64,000 nt of DNA from Bedellia somnulentella (GCA_963576735.1 OY755191.1:11685608-11749607); one strand, 5' to 3'; shown: positions 8,315-18,464, counted from the first letter of the stretch. Program-made: numbers and translations. The notes: generated by a model not told the origin, from the letters alone.

Positions 8315-11300
8315 CTGCAAAATAAATGATAAGTTAATGATTTTTTCAATCTATTTTGATTCCATATGGATGTTGCTAGCTTAGAATAGTAATATGACAT
8401 TATCGCATCAATGGATATTACTAACATAGAGACAAGTAATATTACATGTCTATAAGAGGCGACCAAACAGTAACTAATATATATATATACATATATATAG
8501 GTAGAGAAGTTTCCAACACAGTATATATATGTATACATATATATTACATATATATGTATACATATATATGTAATCTTGTATATGTAATATATCTTTTATT
8601 CATCATACTTTGGATGCCTGCCTTTTGAGCACACTTGCTCTTATGTTTTCTGTGTAATCTTTATTTAATTATATAGGGTATAAAAATATGCATATCATAA
8701 CTAAACAACTAAGTAATCAATAAACATATCAAAATAAGTTTATACACGTCGTTTGCAATAGTTGTTTGGATAGAGCGACCAATACTGTCTTAACCATTTT
8801 TATGGCAGACGTATGACCCAATTTACTGTATTTGTGGCAATTTTTTGGGCCTGCCTTATAAAGCTTTTTACTTAACTAAAAAACCAAGTTATGAATAAAC
8901 CAACATACCAAAACAAGTTTATACACCAACAGTAACACAGCAAGCGCGGTAGTATGTGTAGTCAACACTGCCAACCCCAATAGTCGTTTGGATAGAGCGA
9001 CCAATACTGTGTTGGAAACTTCTCTACCGCGGGAAGTCACTTGCCAACTGGTTTCTAGCACGCATTGTGATAGCTCGGGGTTTGTTGCTGGAACAAAATG
9101 AAAAAAATACAGTTAAATAAGGCATAAAAGGTCGATGTTTGAAGAATAAAAGGACATGTATGAAAATATTGATGAATGTAAATATTGCTCGACTGGTTTG
9201 CCATGATCTTACAAAGTGGCGATCGATAATCTCTGACTATCGCAATGGCAACTAATGGCGTGACTGTATGTGTCAATGTATGTATTTACTATTTACTCAC
9301 ACGGCTCCTCCTTTGAAGAAACATACATATACTCACGTCACGGCTATAAATCCCTTAACGGGGTAGCCAGAGCTTTGGAATAAGAAATTCCTCAGCCACT
9401 TTTGGAAGTTGATTGGGGAAAAGATGGTAATAATAAGTCTTTTCGGTGACGGGCGTCCAACCACATCGCCCAAAAATCACTTAAAAGGCCCATATACCCT
9501 TAGTCGCCTCTTACGATCACCCACGGGTTGAAATGGGGTAGTGTTATTCTAAGTGTTATTCCGACACTACACGGCAAAAAAAAAGAAAAGAATCTAATAT
9601 GTATATAAGTATATGTAATTGATCTCAAGTGTGTGTGTATCCTATGAATCAGAGTCTAGTACCATACCTTATATTGCCTGATTTGTGTTAGTCTATCCGT
9701 TTTACATATATTTTTTTCATATTAAGTGTCATACTAACCGATAGTCTCAGCTATTATGCTAGTATACAGCTGCTGGTAAAGCCTCCCCGGGTCCATAGTG
9801 AGTCCCGCCCCGCCCTAGACCCCTAGATCGCAACGCACACACAGCACTCTGTCTCGCTCGCACATACAGCACTCTGTCTCGCTCGCACACACATTACTCT
9901 GTCCCGCTCGCACGCACATTACTGTGTCTCGCTTGCACACTGCCTCTTCGTCTAAGAAAGATCATTCAATCATAAAAAATATATACTAACCAACAGTTCC
10001 ATCTATAATGCTAATTTCTCCGAGACGGCAACGCATGAAAAAGTACAGAATCTCATCTCTATCACAGAACTTCCTATATCAGCCTATATCCACAAAATAA
10101 TAAAGTATCTTTGGAATTTCTTATTCAGAAGCGCTGGCTACCCCTTTTAGGGAATTATAACCTTAAGTATGTATGTATGTATATACTAACCGACAGTCCC
10201 AGCTATAATACTAGTATAAAGCTGCTGGTAAAGTCTCCCCGGGTCCACAGTGAGCCCCGCCCCGCCTAGCACCGCTAGCGCGCAACGCACACACAGCACT
10301 CTGTCTCGCTCGCACACCGCCTCGTCCTCTACGAGACGGCAAAGGATGGATATAAGTTCGCTGTAGAACTCTAGGTTTATTACGTGGGTGAATCTGGAAG
10401 GAAATAATTTAGCTGTTATTTGACGGCTTAGAGAAGCAATATTTCTCGCTTTCTGTGTATGTCTTGCGAGGCGACTAATATTTGCCAATGAATGTTTTAA
10501 ATGTTTGTTCAGTCAATGTGGTAGAAAACCATCATCAACATATTTTTATTTGGTCATATTTTCGCTTATCATCAAAAAAATAAATTAGATTTTTGCTGCG
10601 AAAAGTTGATGCACTTGAGACCCTTTTCTTGTGATGATAGTAGCAAATAAAGGTGTAAGAGCTGATTGCCATATAAATGTCTATAATGAAGCCTATCTCC
10701 AAGCTAATGGATATCCACACAGTATTATAGTAACTTATTGTTCCCTGAGGCAATGAATAAATGATTTCTTTTCTATTCGTAGAAGTCTACCGTCTTAATA
10801 ATAAAGATATAATCGTATATTAAGTAAGATATATAAAGTGCAATATACTTTCTTCTAAATCACTCCTTTCAGGGTAGGCTTGAGCCTCTCTGTGGGGTCA
10901 TATATTGGCTACTACACTGATACATTCAATCATCACTCAACCCATATGCCAGCTAAGTAAGATGCTATATGACCTATGTCTAATTTACTTATGAAAGTTT
11001 CGATTGCTAAAACTAAATTAGTTGAGTTATTTCTGAGCTTATTTATTACAAACTAACAAAAATACAAATAAATCTATGATATTTTCTCTATGGTGTTAAT
11101 CTAAGGGTATAACTTTAAAAGACTCACTTAGCCAATCCGTTCAGCACAGCCGACAGCAATTTAGAATGAGGCTCGTTCTTCAATATCCGGAAGTAGATGT
11201 GGAACACGGTCTTGGTCACTTCCGTCATCTGTTTCCGGCGCGCCAGGTCGCTTTCCTGCGCTTCCGTTTCCAGCAATTCCTTCTCAACCTCCTTTAGCTT

Positions 11301-14300
11301 TTTGGCTCGCTTCGGATATATTGTTAGTTAGATTTGTGATATGGGTATAGTAGAGCAAGCATAAGATTTGGATGACCTTTGGATATTGGAAAGAGTAAAG
11401 CCGAGAGGCGAGGCGTAGGGTCTCATTCTGATTATAGACTACATCAATGATTCTAAAGTCATTAGTGAGGTTTCTTTTGAACTTTTTAAGCAGTGAAGAT
11501 AAATTGAAAATACATTCAAGTATTTGCTTGCTACTTGAATCACTTGTCAATAATCAGTAGTCTATTGTTACACTTCACCCCATTTTTTTATCAATTTTAA
11601 TACTGAAATGGGTAAGATGAATTTCACTTTATCTTTCGATATTATTATTTTTGCATAACATTATAGGAAGTCTACAGTTCAAATCCATACACTCACGCCT
11701 ATAAATCTTACCTATATATAATCCGATATATAGGGTACCGAGAGGTTTAAAATTAAAATGCCGCAGCCGCGCTTTAAATTGGAGTGAGGAAAAATAGGCT
11801 AGTGTTTTTCTAACATAACAAAACACGCTACAAACCTTCTTCTCCTTCTTAGACAGATTAACAATGCGTTTCTTCTTCTTCAGCTCCAACGCTTGTCTTT
11901 GTTTGACATCATTCGCTGCATCGAGTTCTACATCTTTTATTCTCAGTGAGAGCAAACAGTCTAAAGCTGTGGCTGGCAGGCGAGAGCCGCGGCGTTTTAC
12001 TAGCTGATTTATTAGACGCACTATCTGAAGACAAAAAGGTAATTTATCATCATCACAGCCTAATAGGGGAGGATTGGGAAAAACCGGCCAAGTGCGAGTC
12101 GGATCGCGCACTAAGGGTTCCGTACTATCATATATATAGAAAATCCCGTTTGTGTGAAAATCATGGGAGCCAAATTAGGTAAGTAATTTGATTTATACGT
12201 TTAAAAATAGAACTACGGGCTAGATCTCATTCAAACCAATTTTCGTTAGTAGTTTGTATAGTAATACACATCATATATTTTTTTCAGTATTATCATGCCC
12301 ATATTTTAGAAGTTACGGGGGGGGGGGACACACATTTTAGCACTTTGAAAAAGTCTCTCGCGCAAACTATTCAGTTTTGAAAAAAATGATATAAGGAACC
12401 TCAACATCATTTTCAAATACCTTTTGATAGATACCCCACACGTATAGGTTTAATGAAAAAAAAAATTTTGAGTTTCAGTTCTATGTATGGGGAACCCTAA
12501 AAATTTTGTATTTTTTTTCAGATTTTATTTTAAAATCTTAATGCGGTTTACAGAATACATCTACGCACCAATTTCCAATAATGTAGTTCTTATAGTTTCG
12601 GAATAAACTGGCTGTGACATACGGACGGACGGACGGACGGACGGACGGACAGACAGACAGACATGACGAATCTATAAGGGTCCCGTTTTTGCCATTTGGC
12701 TACGGAACCCTAAAAAGGGTCAATTAACATCATTATTTAAGAATTTAGAAGAGAGCTTACTGATAATCGTTATTGAGAATTCCTTAGCGATTTTTATTTT
12801 ATGAGTAAGGATAAAATTGTAAAATAATGGATGGTTGGTAAATGAGTCAGCCATATCACTCAAAAAGCCCTAAAACGATTAGGCGCTTTGTGTGATGTCA
12901 GCGGGAATAAATGGGTTAGTGCTTGGTAAGCCGACATTGCACATTTAACCGTGAATACGTTTAGAGTGGGTTGATAGGCTACAAACACATCGATAAGACA
13001 TCCATGGGAAGAAGGTATTGCTTTTAAGCAAACACTAAATGTAAAGTATAGTAAATTAGGATACAGATAGGCAAAGTTACTGATTAATATAGTTACTCTC
13101 ACTCAACACAATACAAAAGTTAAAAAAAACTCACCGACAACGAAATTTCTCCTTTCTTATCCTCCTTAAACACCTCACTACAACATTCAGCCACAATTTG
13201 GCGCGCTTCCGCCTTCCTGGCTCCTAGCATCGGCACTATACTCTGCGCGATGTTCACAGAGTAGTTGAAATGAGGTCGCGCGGCGAGGAGGCCGCACATG
13301 CATTTTAGAGACTCTATGGCGAGCGAGAGGACTGAAGGGTCTACTTTTCTGTAATTTTAAGGGATTTTTGTTAACATGGAAACATGTAGATGAAGACGAA
13401 GCAAGAGAGGTTTGCCAGGATCGTACAAAGTGGCGATCGATAGTCTCTGCCTACCCCAATCGGAATTAACGGCGTGAGCTACGTATGTATGTATGGAAAC
13501 ATCTTTCATACGAAAATGGTGGAGTAATATATCATGTACATATTTTCTTATCTATATAATTTGTAACAAAACTTCTGTCAAACGGTCTGACTATTTATTT
13601 AAACCACTGAATGATAATAGGAGTTTGCCTTTTTTTATAATAAGCTTGAGAGATACTCACAGCCTATATATATCTCCACCGAGGGGCCCGAACCCGCTCT
13701 CAGCCAACCCCTAACACCAATGGAAACTAATAGAAAGTAAATAAAAAGTAATAAGTTACGGTAAACAAATAAGTAAGTTAATATAGTACCTTAAAGGATA
13801 GCTATCGTAAATTTGTCCAACCCACCTTGAATCCCCTTTTTTCGGTCTCAACGCCGACGTAGCCTTTTCAAGTCGTTGCAGATAACGCTTGTAAAACTCC
13901 AGCAGTTCCTTCTCATACTTGTACAGACTCAATGTGTCTTTCTTTACTGAAAGCCATATTAAACAAGATTATTATTTCACTCAGAAATTTTGTCCTGCCT
14001 GCACTTTAAAAATTATGTTAAGCTTCAAGATACAAAACTCACTTTGAATAAGTAATTTAGTAATTTTGTGTCACGTTATCTATCAGCTTTTGATATACCT
14101 AACCTAGAATAGCGACTCTATTCCCAAAATAATCTTGATAAATGAAAAGAATTGCTGAATTCTCTGACAATAGGCTATTTGACTGTAATAAAAATATACA
14201 TTTCTTTTATTCCATTAGTCTTAATATTTCGTTTTAGGAGCAATATGTAATAATGCGAGATAAAAATATTGCATTATTTCACTAAAATCTGTCTTCTAAA

Positions 14301-17300
14301 ATAAGTATTTTTGATGCAACTGTCACGTGACTAAAAACGACCGTGATTGGCTATTTCTATAATGACGTAGATCGCGCATAAACTGTCTGTGTATCGCTTC
14401 GCTCATTGGTGTTTTAATGCGGAATTGACGTCATTTGTGCTACAGCCGCCATATTACTTAAAGTCGCGTTTTCGCGGCACATTTTTGAATATTGCATTTT
14501 CTTTTTCGATTTTTTAATAAAATAGCTAAAATGAAGACAGAAAGATATTTTTTTAGGGCTCCTTATAAACAAATTAACACTGTAAGATAGTTTTCAAAAC
14601 TTAGTCAAATAGCCTATTATGGTAGTTAAGAGAAGATAATATGGTGAAATAAAATCAATCAATCGATCAATAATCGTGAGTTTCCAAGAGCATAACCCAG
14701 CTGTTACTTAAAAGAGAGTACCCAATTTTAGCCTCGACAGTTTATTGTTTGATAGGGACAGTAACATTACTGCTTTGTACAAACATACTGTCACATGTAC
14801 AAGAGGAACAAAGAACTTACACATATGGGTTCCCAATATTTTACTTTACAGTTAACACAACACATATGACATAAAAAATACAGATTGGTGCAGCACCAAT
14901 ATTGAATGTGTTTCTTTATCTGATGTCAAACATAACATCTGTGTAAAACATATACATCAAAAGAATCATACTCACGTTTGACATTAGAATAGTCTTGATG
15001 CCGCAGCATATACTCCGGTAATATATCCTTGAAAACCTCGAATGCTGACAAAGTGGCTATCTTCCTGACCGAATGGAGATTTGGAGTACCATCTTTCAAA
15101 TGTTCATCCATCAGATAAAGAATTGGGTATAAGTTCTTTAGCTGTAACCAACGAAATAATCGAATTAAGATAGCAGTACTACATTATTATAGGCATAGAG
15201 CACTGCTACATTTTTAATGAGGGGTTGTTCGAGGCAAATGGAATGGAAAACTGCATTCAGCAAAGTACAATTCGAGCTCTATTCAAACAACTGCATTTGT
15301 ATAAAACTGTGATAGGCTTGCCTCTTATCACATGGCCAGTGCTTCAAGTATGTCCAGGCTAAAATTGATTTCTTTGACAACCAGACGAAAAATCATGAGA
15401 TGATCACCGGATTTATATATTAAAAGTCTAAAACTCTATGTATAAATGTAATATTCACTACTAATACTTCAATACCTTTTTCTCTGGATTCTCCAACAAA
15501 GTGGAACATAATGCACCAATCCTGAACTTTTCTTTGTTCAACATATCTCTCCTTGCTGCTAGCAACTGAACAGTGGTCACCACTTCATCATCACCACCAG
15601 CAGCTGGTGTAGTTTCATCATCATCATCTGATAAACCTGAGTCTGATGCTCCATCACTGTCTTCTTCTGAAGGTCTTGCTTTCTTAGGTTTGGGTTTTTC
15701 ATCTTCACTTTCGTCTTCAGATTCTGGAAATATTTGGAGGTTTTTTAATACAACAGAGTAAGTTTTAATATAATATGCGAAACATAGATATAGTTAAGTA
15801 GCAACAAATTGGTTTTTGCAACTCAAATAAGGATGAAAGTAAGTAAACAGACTATGATTATCCTTAACTAAATTAAAGACATTAAAAACAAAATGTAAAT
15901 AGCCTTGAATTAAAAATAAAATTGTGATTTGTTTTTAAGCATGTATGAAAAGATAGATGGATGTAAACAAAGAGAGATTTGGCAGGATTATTTGAAGTGG
16001 CGAACAATAGTCTCTGCCTACCCAATGGGAACTAATGGCGTTAGTATATGTATGTAAAGTAAAAACTTAACTAAATGAATTTGTGCAGCAAAAGTAGTTC
16101 CAAATCATTACCACACAAGAAAAATAGTATTAAATCATAAATTTTTGTAAATACACAATAAACAACATAAGGATTAAACTACCTTTACATTCTTCCGACC
16201 TCTCCACCACTCCATCCTTAGTCTTGATAGGCAACAACGGTCTCATCTTCTTTGCTGGTCTTTCTGATAACTCTTTCTCATACTTCTCTTCCATATCACT
16301 CCCTTCATCACCAGAGTCACTGTCGGTGTCAGCACCACTGTCAGGGGACATGGTTGCTTCTGCTTTGCGCTTTGCTGGCATTTTTGGTTTCTTCCTACAA
16401 TTAATATAGTTATGTATTTTAGTATCTTAAGGAGACAAAGTTTATTAAGAAAGATTAATGTAAATTATGTAGGACAAGTTTGCCAGGCTTGTACAAAGTG
16501 GTGATTGGTAGTCTGCCTACCCCTATGGGAACTAAAAGCAAGAGATGAATATATATGTGAAGTTGTAAGAAGTAGAACAATGAGTACCCCATGCTGAATC
16601 CCACATGTAATATGCCTACCTTTTTCTATTATGAATGGCACAACCAGCACTGACTGAATATATTTCAGATCAGAGACCTAAAAAACATACGCCCAATTTC
16701 TGAATTGAATATTCAAGCTTAGAATGACTTAAGTATTGTTTTTTCTCATTCAGTTGTTAAGATTTCAATGCGACAGAATGATACTTAAGTTGTTCTAAGC
16801 TGGAATACTCAATTCAGAAATCAGGCAATAGAACTTTCTCATAAATTCTTGTTACAAACGAAACTGTATTTAAAAATTTAAGTAAATTAAAACAGCTATT
16901 TTTATTCATCATGTTTCATTGTTAAAGACCTGGAACTGAAAGAACAAAGTAGGCCACTATACCTTATCAATACATACATACATACATACATATACTCACG
17001 GCTAAAAATCCCTAGAAGGGGTAGCTAGAGCTAAGGAATTAGATATTCCTCGGCCACTTTTGGAAGTTAAATGGGGAAAAGATGGTAAAATAAAGGTTGT
17101 TGGTGATGGGTCTCCAACTGCATCGCCCAAAAATCCCTTAAAAGCCCCTATACCGTTAGTCGCCTCTTACGTACACCCATCGGAATTCTGAATAAATATA
17201 ACATTAAGCTAATTATTACTCTTACATTGGTCCTGTATCATCCTTCTCAGGCACTGACGCCAGGAGTTTTGGATTCTTAGCAACTTGCTTCATTATATAA

Positions 17301-17592
17301 TCTTGTTCTTCTGGATCCAACATGTCTGCCCACTCCTCGCCACCTGATCCTGACTCACTGTCACTGTATTCTGGTTCTGGAGTTTTTGAAGGTTGGTTTT
17401 GTTTCTGTACCTTTGGTCTATGCCTCTGCAGTCTCAGTTGACCCTGCTTCTTCATCTTATTAGTCGTCTGGTTATTCCGCTTCACTCTACTGATTTTAGT
17501 TTTCCCTTTTTTCTGAAATTTAACGTGGTGTTAAATACTGCTGTTGGAGAGCATAATATATTTATTAATTTTTAGTTAGGACTTACCGCCAT
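7898..17592 (-). CDS. Noc3: Nucleolar complex protein 3 (Noc3/NOC3L), 12 exons
   Basis: Exons in order: 17587-17592, 17226-17512, 16183-16394, 15476-15723, 14976-15141, 13790-13946, 13135-13348, 11836-12024, 11128-11309, 10191-10393, 8909-9087, 7898-8314. The total is 2460 nt, which is 819 codons plus TGA, with every junction in phase. Noc3 pairs with Noc2 in the nucleolus for late 60S pre-ribosome maturation, and in yeast it also takes part in replication initiation. The N-terminus is basic, then come acidic/serine tracts (residues about 65-215). A NOC3p-type helical region follows at about 225-305 (LLAARRDMLNKEKFRIG.. to FKDILPEYML), then the LPHF-like segment (ARPHFNYSVNI). The C-terminal CBF/Mak21-type region runs about 535-760 (FTHVINLEFYSEL, RQYHPTVRQ, QIFKMYS). 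The C-terminus matches the ends of animal NOC3L. The start is the only ATG giving a phase-0 first exon next to a good donor (GTAAGT). Confidence 0.95.
8440..8600. repeat. (TA)n-rich microsatellite with palindromes
   Basis: Repeated ATATATGTATACATATATAT blocks in Noc3 intron 11. A 25-bp piece of exon 11 in reverse orientation is embedded at 8501-8526. Confidence 0.75.
8501..8526 (+). pseudogene. Inverted fragment of Noc3 exon 11
   Basis: GGTAGAGAAGTTTCCAACAC followed by AGTAT matches the coding-sense sequence of exon 11 exactly but lies on the opposite strand, about 0.5 kb downstream of the exon, between TA repeats. Confidence 0.7.
8690..8812 (-). pseudogene. Decayed partial copy of Noc3 exon 11
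   Basis: Two blocks match exon 11 and its donor flank: AATAAACATATCAAAATAAG with TTTATACAC, and GTTTGGATAGAGCGACCAAT with ACTGT. About 60 bp between the blocks are deleted. Same orientation as the exon. No open frame. Confidence 0.72.
8909..9087 (-). CDS. Noc3: Noc3 exon 11
   Basis: Acceptor GTTCCAG at 9088-9094, donor GTATGT. It enters with two bases completing a codon (GCA) and leaves in phase 0. It encodes TNPELSQCVLETSW and LVALSKRLLGLAVL, aligning with the ATNEGVEIVLQCLD and AFIKRLCTLAL region of vertebrate NOC3L. Aligned codons between the flanking exons make this placement firm. Confidence 0.9.
9150..9283 (+). mobile_element. LINE 3'-end fragment
   Basis: It reads as the coding tail CHDLTKWRSIISDYRNGN of the family at 45800-46435, followed by GGCGTGACTGTATG and a short TATG-type tail. 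Inside Noc3 intron 10. Confidence 0.65.
9321..9576 (-). repeat. Lep1-like SINE
   Basis: ACATACATATACTCACG at the left, GACACTACACGGC at the right, all internal landmarks present. Noc3 intron 10. Confidence 0.85.
9731..9965 (-). pseudogene. Decayed copy of Noc3 exon 10 with expanded internal repeat
   Basis: The 3' two thirds of exon 10, including its donor (G|GTTAGT), are copied with about 85% identity by eye. The copy has an in-frame TAG (9815-9817) and no acceptor. A 25-bp segment (GCACTCTGTCTCGCTCGCA type) present once in the true exon is repeated four times at 9844-9938. Confidence 0.82.
9844..9938. repeat. 25-bp tandem repeat, about four units
   Basis: Units are ACAGCACTCTGTCTCGCTCG-like with CA spacers. 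The later units carry single substitutions (ACTCTGTCCCG, ACTGTGTCTCG). Confidence 0.85.
9985..10066 (-). pseudogene. Second decayed fragment of Noc3 exon 10
   Basis: TATACTAACCAACAGTTCCA joins the exon 3' end to a later piece (CCGAGACGGCAACGCATG) matching the exon's CGAGACGGCAAAGGATGG segment. The part between is missing. Confidence 0.65.
10100..10180 (+). repeat. Lep1-like SINE 3' fragment next to an exon donor
   Basis: GGCTACCCCTTTTAGGGAAT then CTTAAGTATGTATGTATGT. It ends about 10 bp from the donor of Noc3 exon 10 (GT at 10189-10190). Confidence 0.7.
10191..10393 (-). CDS. Noc3: Noc3 exon 10
   Basis: Acceptor TTCCTTCCAG, donor GTTAGT. It encodes FTHVINLEFYSELISIL through GLTVDPGRLYQQLYTSIIAGTV. 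The start matches the GLAKFAHLINVEFF stretch of vertebrate NOC3L. Locally GC-rich (CGCGCTAGCG..GGGGCGGGG) against the AT-rich surroundings. Confidence 0.95.
10394..11127. other. Noc3 intron 9
   Basis: No element or open frame that I can support. Confidence 0.5.
11128..11309 (-). CDS. Noc3: Noc3 exon 9
   Basis: It encodes RAKKLKEVEKELLETEAQES and VFHIYFRILKNEPHSKLLSA, a basic coiled-coil stretch followed by the conserved YFRILK. The acceptor (ATCCGAAG) has a weak pyrimidine tract; the donor GTGAGT is good. Confidence 0.92.
11310..11835. other. Noc3 intron 8
   Basis: It contains a faint Lep1-like SINE fragment (about 11685-11790, CACGCCTATAAATC..). Nothing else is evident. Confidence 0.4.
11836..12024 (-). 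CDS. Noc3: Noc3 exon 8
   Basis: It encodes IVRLINQLVKRRGSRLPATA to LKKKKRIVNLSKKEKK in phase 0 at both ends. CLLSLRIKDVEL corresponds to LCLRIKEVEV in vertebrates. Acceptor TTTGTCTTCAG. Confidence 0.94.
12070..12716. mobile_element. Dispersed insect repeat with inverted AGGGTTCCGTA ends
   Basis: It opens with CCGGCCAAGTGCGAGTCGG and AGGGTTCCGTA (12114-12124) and closes with TACGGAACCCT (12701-12711), an 11-bp inverted pair. A (GGAC)n/(AGAC)n tract at 12623-12663 and a G10 run lie inside. Sequences with these hallmarks are widespread in insect genomes. I cannot assign a class. It ends about 45 bp from the Noc3 exon 8 acceptor. Confidence 0.6.
12623..12663. repeat. (ACGG)n/(ACAG)n microsatellite
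   Basis: Six ACGG units followed by four ACAG/ACAT units. Confidence 0.9.
12840..12950 (-). repeat. Lep1-like SINE, diverged 5' part
   Basis: CACTCAAAAAGCCCTAAAAC and GGGTTAGTGCTTGGTAAGCC, then GACATTGCACA. Confidence 0.5.
13135..13348 (-). CDS. Noc3: Noc3 exon 7
   Basis: It encodes KVDPSVLSLAIESLKCMCGL, AARPHFNYSVNIAQSIVP, to EDKKGEISLS. Donor GTGAGT, acceptor AATTACAG. PHFNYSVNI matches PHFNFHNNI of NOC3L. Confidence 0.95.
13385..13492 (+). mobile_element. LINE 3'-end fragment
   Basis: It reads EAREVCQDRTKWRSIVSAYP in frame, then GGCGTGAGCTACGTATGTATG. Close to the family at 45800-46435. In Noc3 intron 6. Confidence 0.75.
13790..13946 (-). CDS. Noc3: Noc3 exon 6
   Basis: It encodes KKDTLSLYKYEKELLEFYKR, then RWVGQIYDSYPLR. 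Entry phase 1, exit phase 2. An internal GTGGGT could act as an alternative donor, but only the 13790 end keeps the next exon in frame. Confidence 0.92.
14173..14614. mobile_element. MITE-like element with TA duplication
   Basis: GGCTATTTGACT at the left and AGTCAAATAGCC at the right form a perfect 12-bp inverted repeat, flanked by TA on both sides (14171-14172, 14615-14616), as for Tc1/mariner-type MITEs. No coding capacity. Noc3 intron 5. Confidence 0.7.
14735..14905 (-). repeat. tRNA-derived SINE (family 2), diverged fragment
   Basis: TTTGATAGGGACAGTAAC, TGTACAAACATACTGTCACATG and ACACATATGACATAAAAAAT follow the order of the family body. Confidence 0.5.
14976..15141 (-). CDS. Noc3: Noc3 exon 5
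   Basis: Acceptor GGTTACAG, donor GTGAGT. It encodes LKNLYPILYLMDEHLKDGTP to MLRHQDYSNVK, the second half of the NOC3p-type domain. Confidence 0.95.
15476..15723 (-). CDS. Noc3: Noc3 exon 4
   Basis: Entry phase 1 (G|AA gives Glu), exit phase 0. Acidic/serine tract (ESEDESEDEKPKP, SDSGLSDDDDETTPA) followed by VVTTVQLLAARRDMLNKEKF, the start of the conserved domain. Confidence 0.94.
15945..16058 (+). mobile_element. LINE 3'-end fragment
   Basis: GCAGGATTATTTGAAGTGGC, then TCTCTGCCTACCCAATGGGA and GGCGTTAGTATATGTATG. Noc3 intron 3. Confidence 0.65.
16183..16394 (-). CDS. Noc3: Noc3 exon 3
   Basis: It encodes KKPKMPAKRKAEATMSPDSG, a serine/aspartate run, and KKMRPLLPIKTKDGVVERSE. Of the two possible donors, only G|GTAGTT (end 16183) avoids a stop at the junction with exon 4. 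Confidence 0.93.
16465..16560 (+). mobile_element. LINE 3'-end fragment
   Basis: TTTGCCAGGCTTGTACAAAG and GTCTGCCTACCCCTATGGGA, then a degraded tail. Noc3 intron 2. Confidence 0.6.
16691..16826. mobile_element. Fold-back MITE, copy 1
   Basis: The arms are near-mirror images: ATTTCTGAATTGAATATTC..AGCTTAGAATGACTTAAGT against ACTTAAGTTGTTCTAAGCTG..CTCAATTCAGAAAT. A second copy lies at 31397-31535. Confidence 0.75.
16971..17184 (-). repeat. Lep1-like SINE, 5'-truncated
   Basis: (CATA)n, TATACTCACGGC, through CGTTAGTCGCCTCTTACGTA. It stops about 40 bp from the donor of Noc3 exon 2. Confidence 0.85.
17226..17512 (-). CDS. Noc3: Noc3 exon 2
   Basis: Acceptor AATTTCAG, first codons AAA AAA GGG (KKGKTKISRVKRN), ending in DDTGP plus two bases (AT) before GTAAGA. 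Basic N-terminal nucleolar-type region, then EWADMLDPEEQDYI. Confidence 0.94.
17587..17592 (-). CDS. Noc3: Noc3 exon 1, two codons (Met-Ala)
   Basis: ATG GCG followed at once by the strong donor GTAAGT, phase 0, 74 bp upstream of exon 2. Such micro-coding first exons are easy to miss. The next in-frame ATG would remove only the basic start. Confidence 0.8.
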
Positions 17593-18464
17593 GACTGTTT
17601 TTTTATTTTCGATCGAGCACTGCTTACGTTTTAAATATATTTAATTACAGTGGAATAATATTAGTAAGCCTATCTAAATTACAAAATTCAAAACTGAGAA
17701 ATTTCGGTAAACAGCAACAACGTGGGCCTGACATAAGAGTGACACTGACACTGACAGAGTCAGAGTGAGAGGCAGTGACAGTATTGTCAGTAACTTGATT
17801 GAAGTGAGCGTTACTTTGTATTTGGTACGTTTAAAAATCTTATTATACCAATTTGGTTTAATAGTTAATTTATTAACTTTTTTAGGTTTATTAATCATCA
17901 ACTTTGTGATTGAGCATTGATACATTTATAATAATGATTAAAACAAATGTCTTTTCCAAAGTTCTCGGTTGTTTAGTCTTTTTTTGAGACAACCCTGAAA
18001 ATTCCTGGTTATGGTATTCGGTGTTTTCCCAACAGTAAAACTGTTATAAATATTGGTAAAAAAAGAAACTCTAAGATTAATTGGAATCCGTTTTAGTAGT
18101 GTTAATAATAAATAACAGATAATACAATAAAATTTCCATGTTTTCAGATAATAAAACAAGAATCTGTATAGGAACTAATACTAGTATGAGTTTTTTTGTT
18201 TTTGAATGTTACCAATACCAAACTTTCTAAACGTCAGTTAGTTGAGCTTTTGGTCAAGCAACTTTTGAACTTTCTATTTCACTAGTTTTCTAGTGCTTTT
18301 CCATGAAATTCCTAAGTGCCATGAATGATAATTGGTTTATAAGGGAGATTTACTAAGTGCCATTAGTTATTAACAGGATTTCAGTACAAATATTGTTATA
18401 ATAAGCGATGTGAAGTGCTAAGATCGGAATTCTGTCTCATCGTGTTGTAATATAAGTTTAATCA
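17593..18464. promoter_or_regulatory. Divergent intergenic promoter region, Noc3 / loco
   Basis: 872 bp separate the two start codons. The Noc3 side has a repeated CACTGACACTGACAGAGTCA tract at 17738-17790. The loco side has an arthropod initiator-like TCAGTT at 18234-18239. No TATA box is convincing. No element insertion is seen, in contrast to the introns. Confidence 0.55.

Noticed and set aside
8446..8628. 60-codon plus-strand frame rich in Tyr and Ile
   Set aside because: Translation of a TA/TG microsatellite.
9838..9945. CRISPR-like array of 25-bp repeats
   Set aside because: The units are directly adjacent with no unique spacers and derive from a single segment of Noc3 exon 10. The context is an animal genome.
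15295..15350. Family-2 SINE fragment (GTGATAGGCTTGCCTCTTATC)
   Set aside because: A plausible relic, but too short and diverged to list as a feature.
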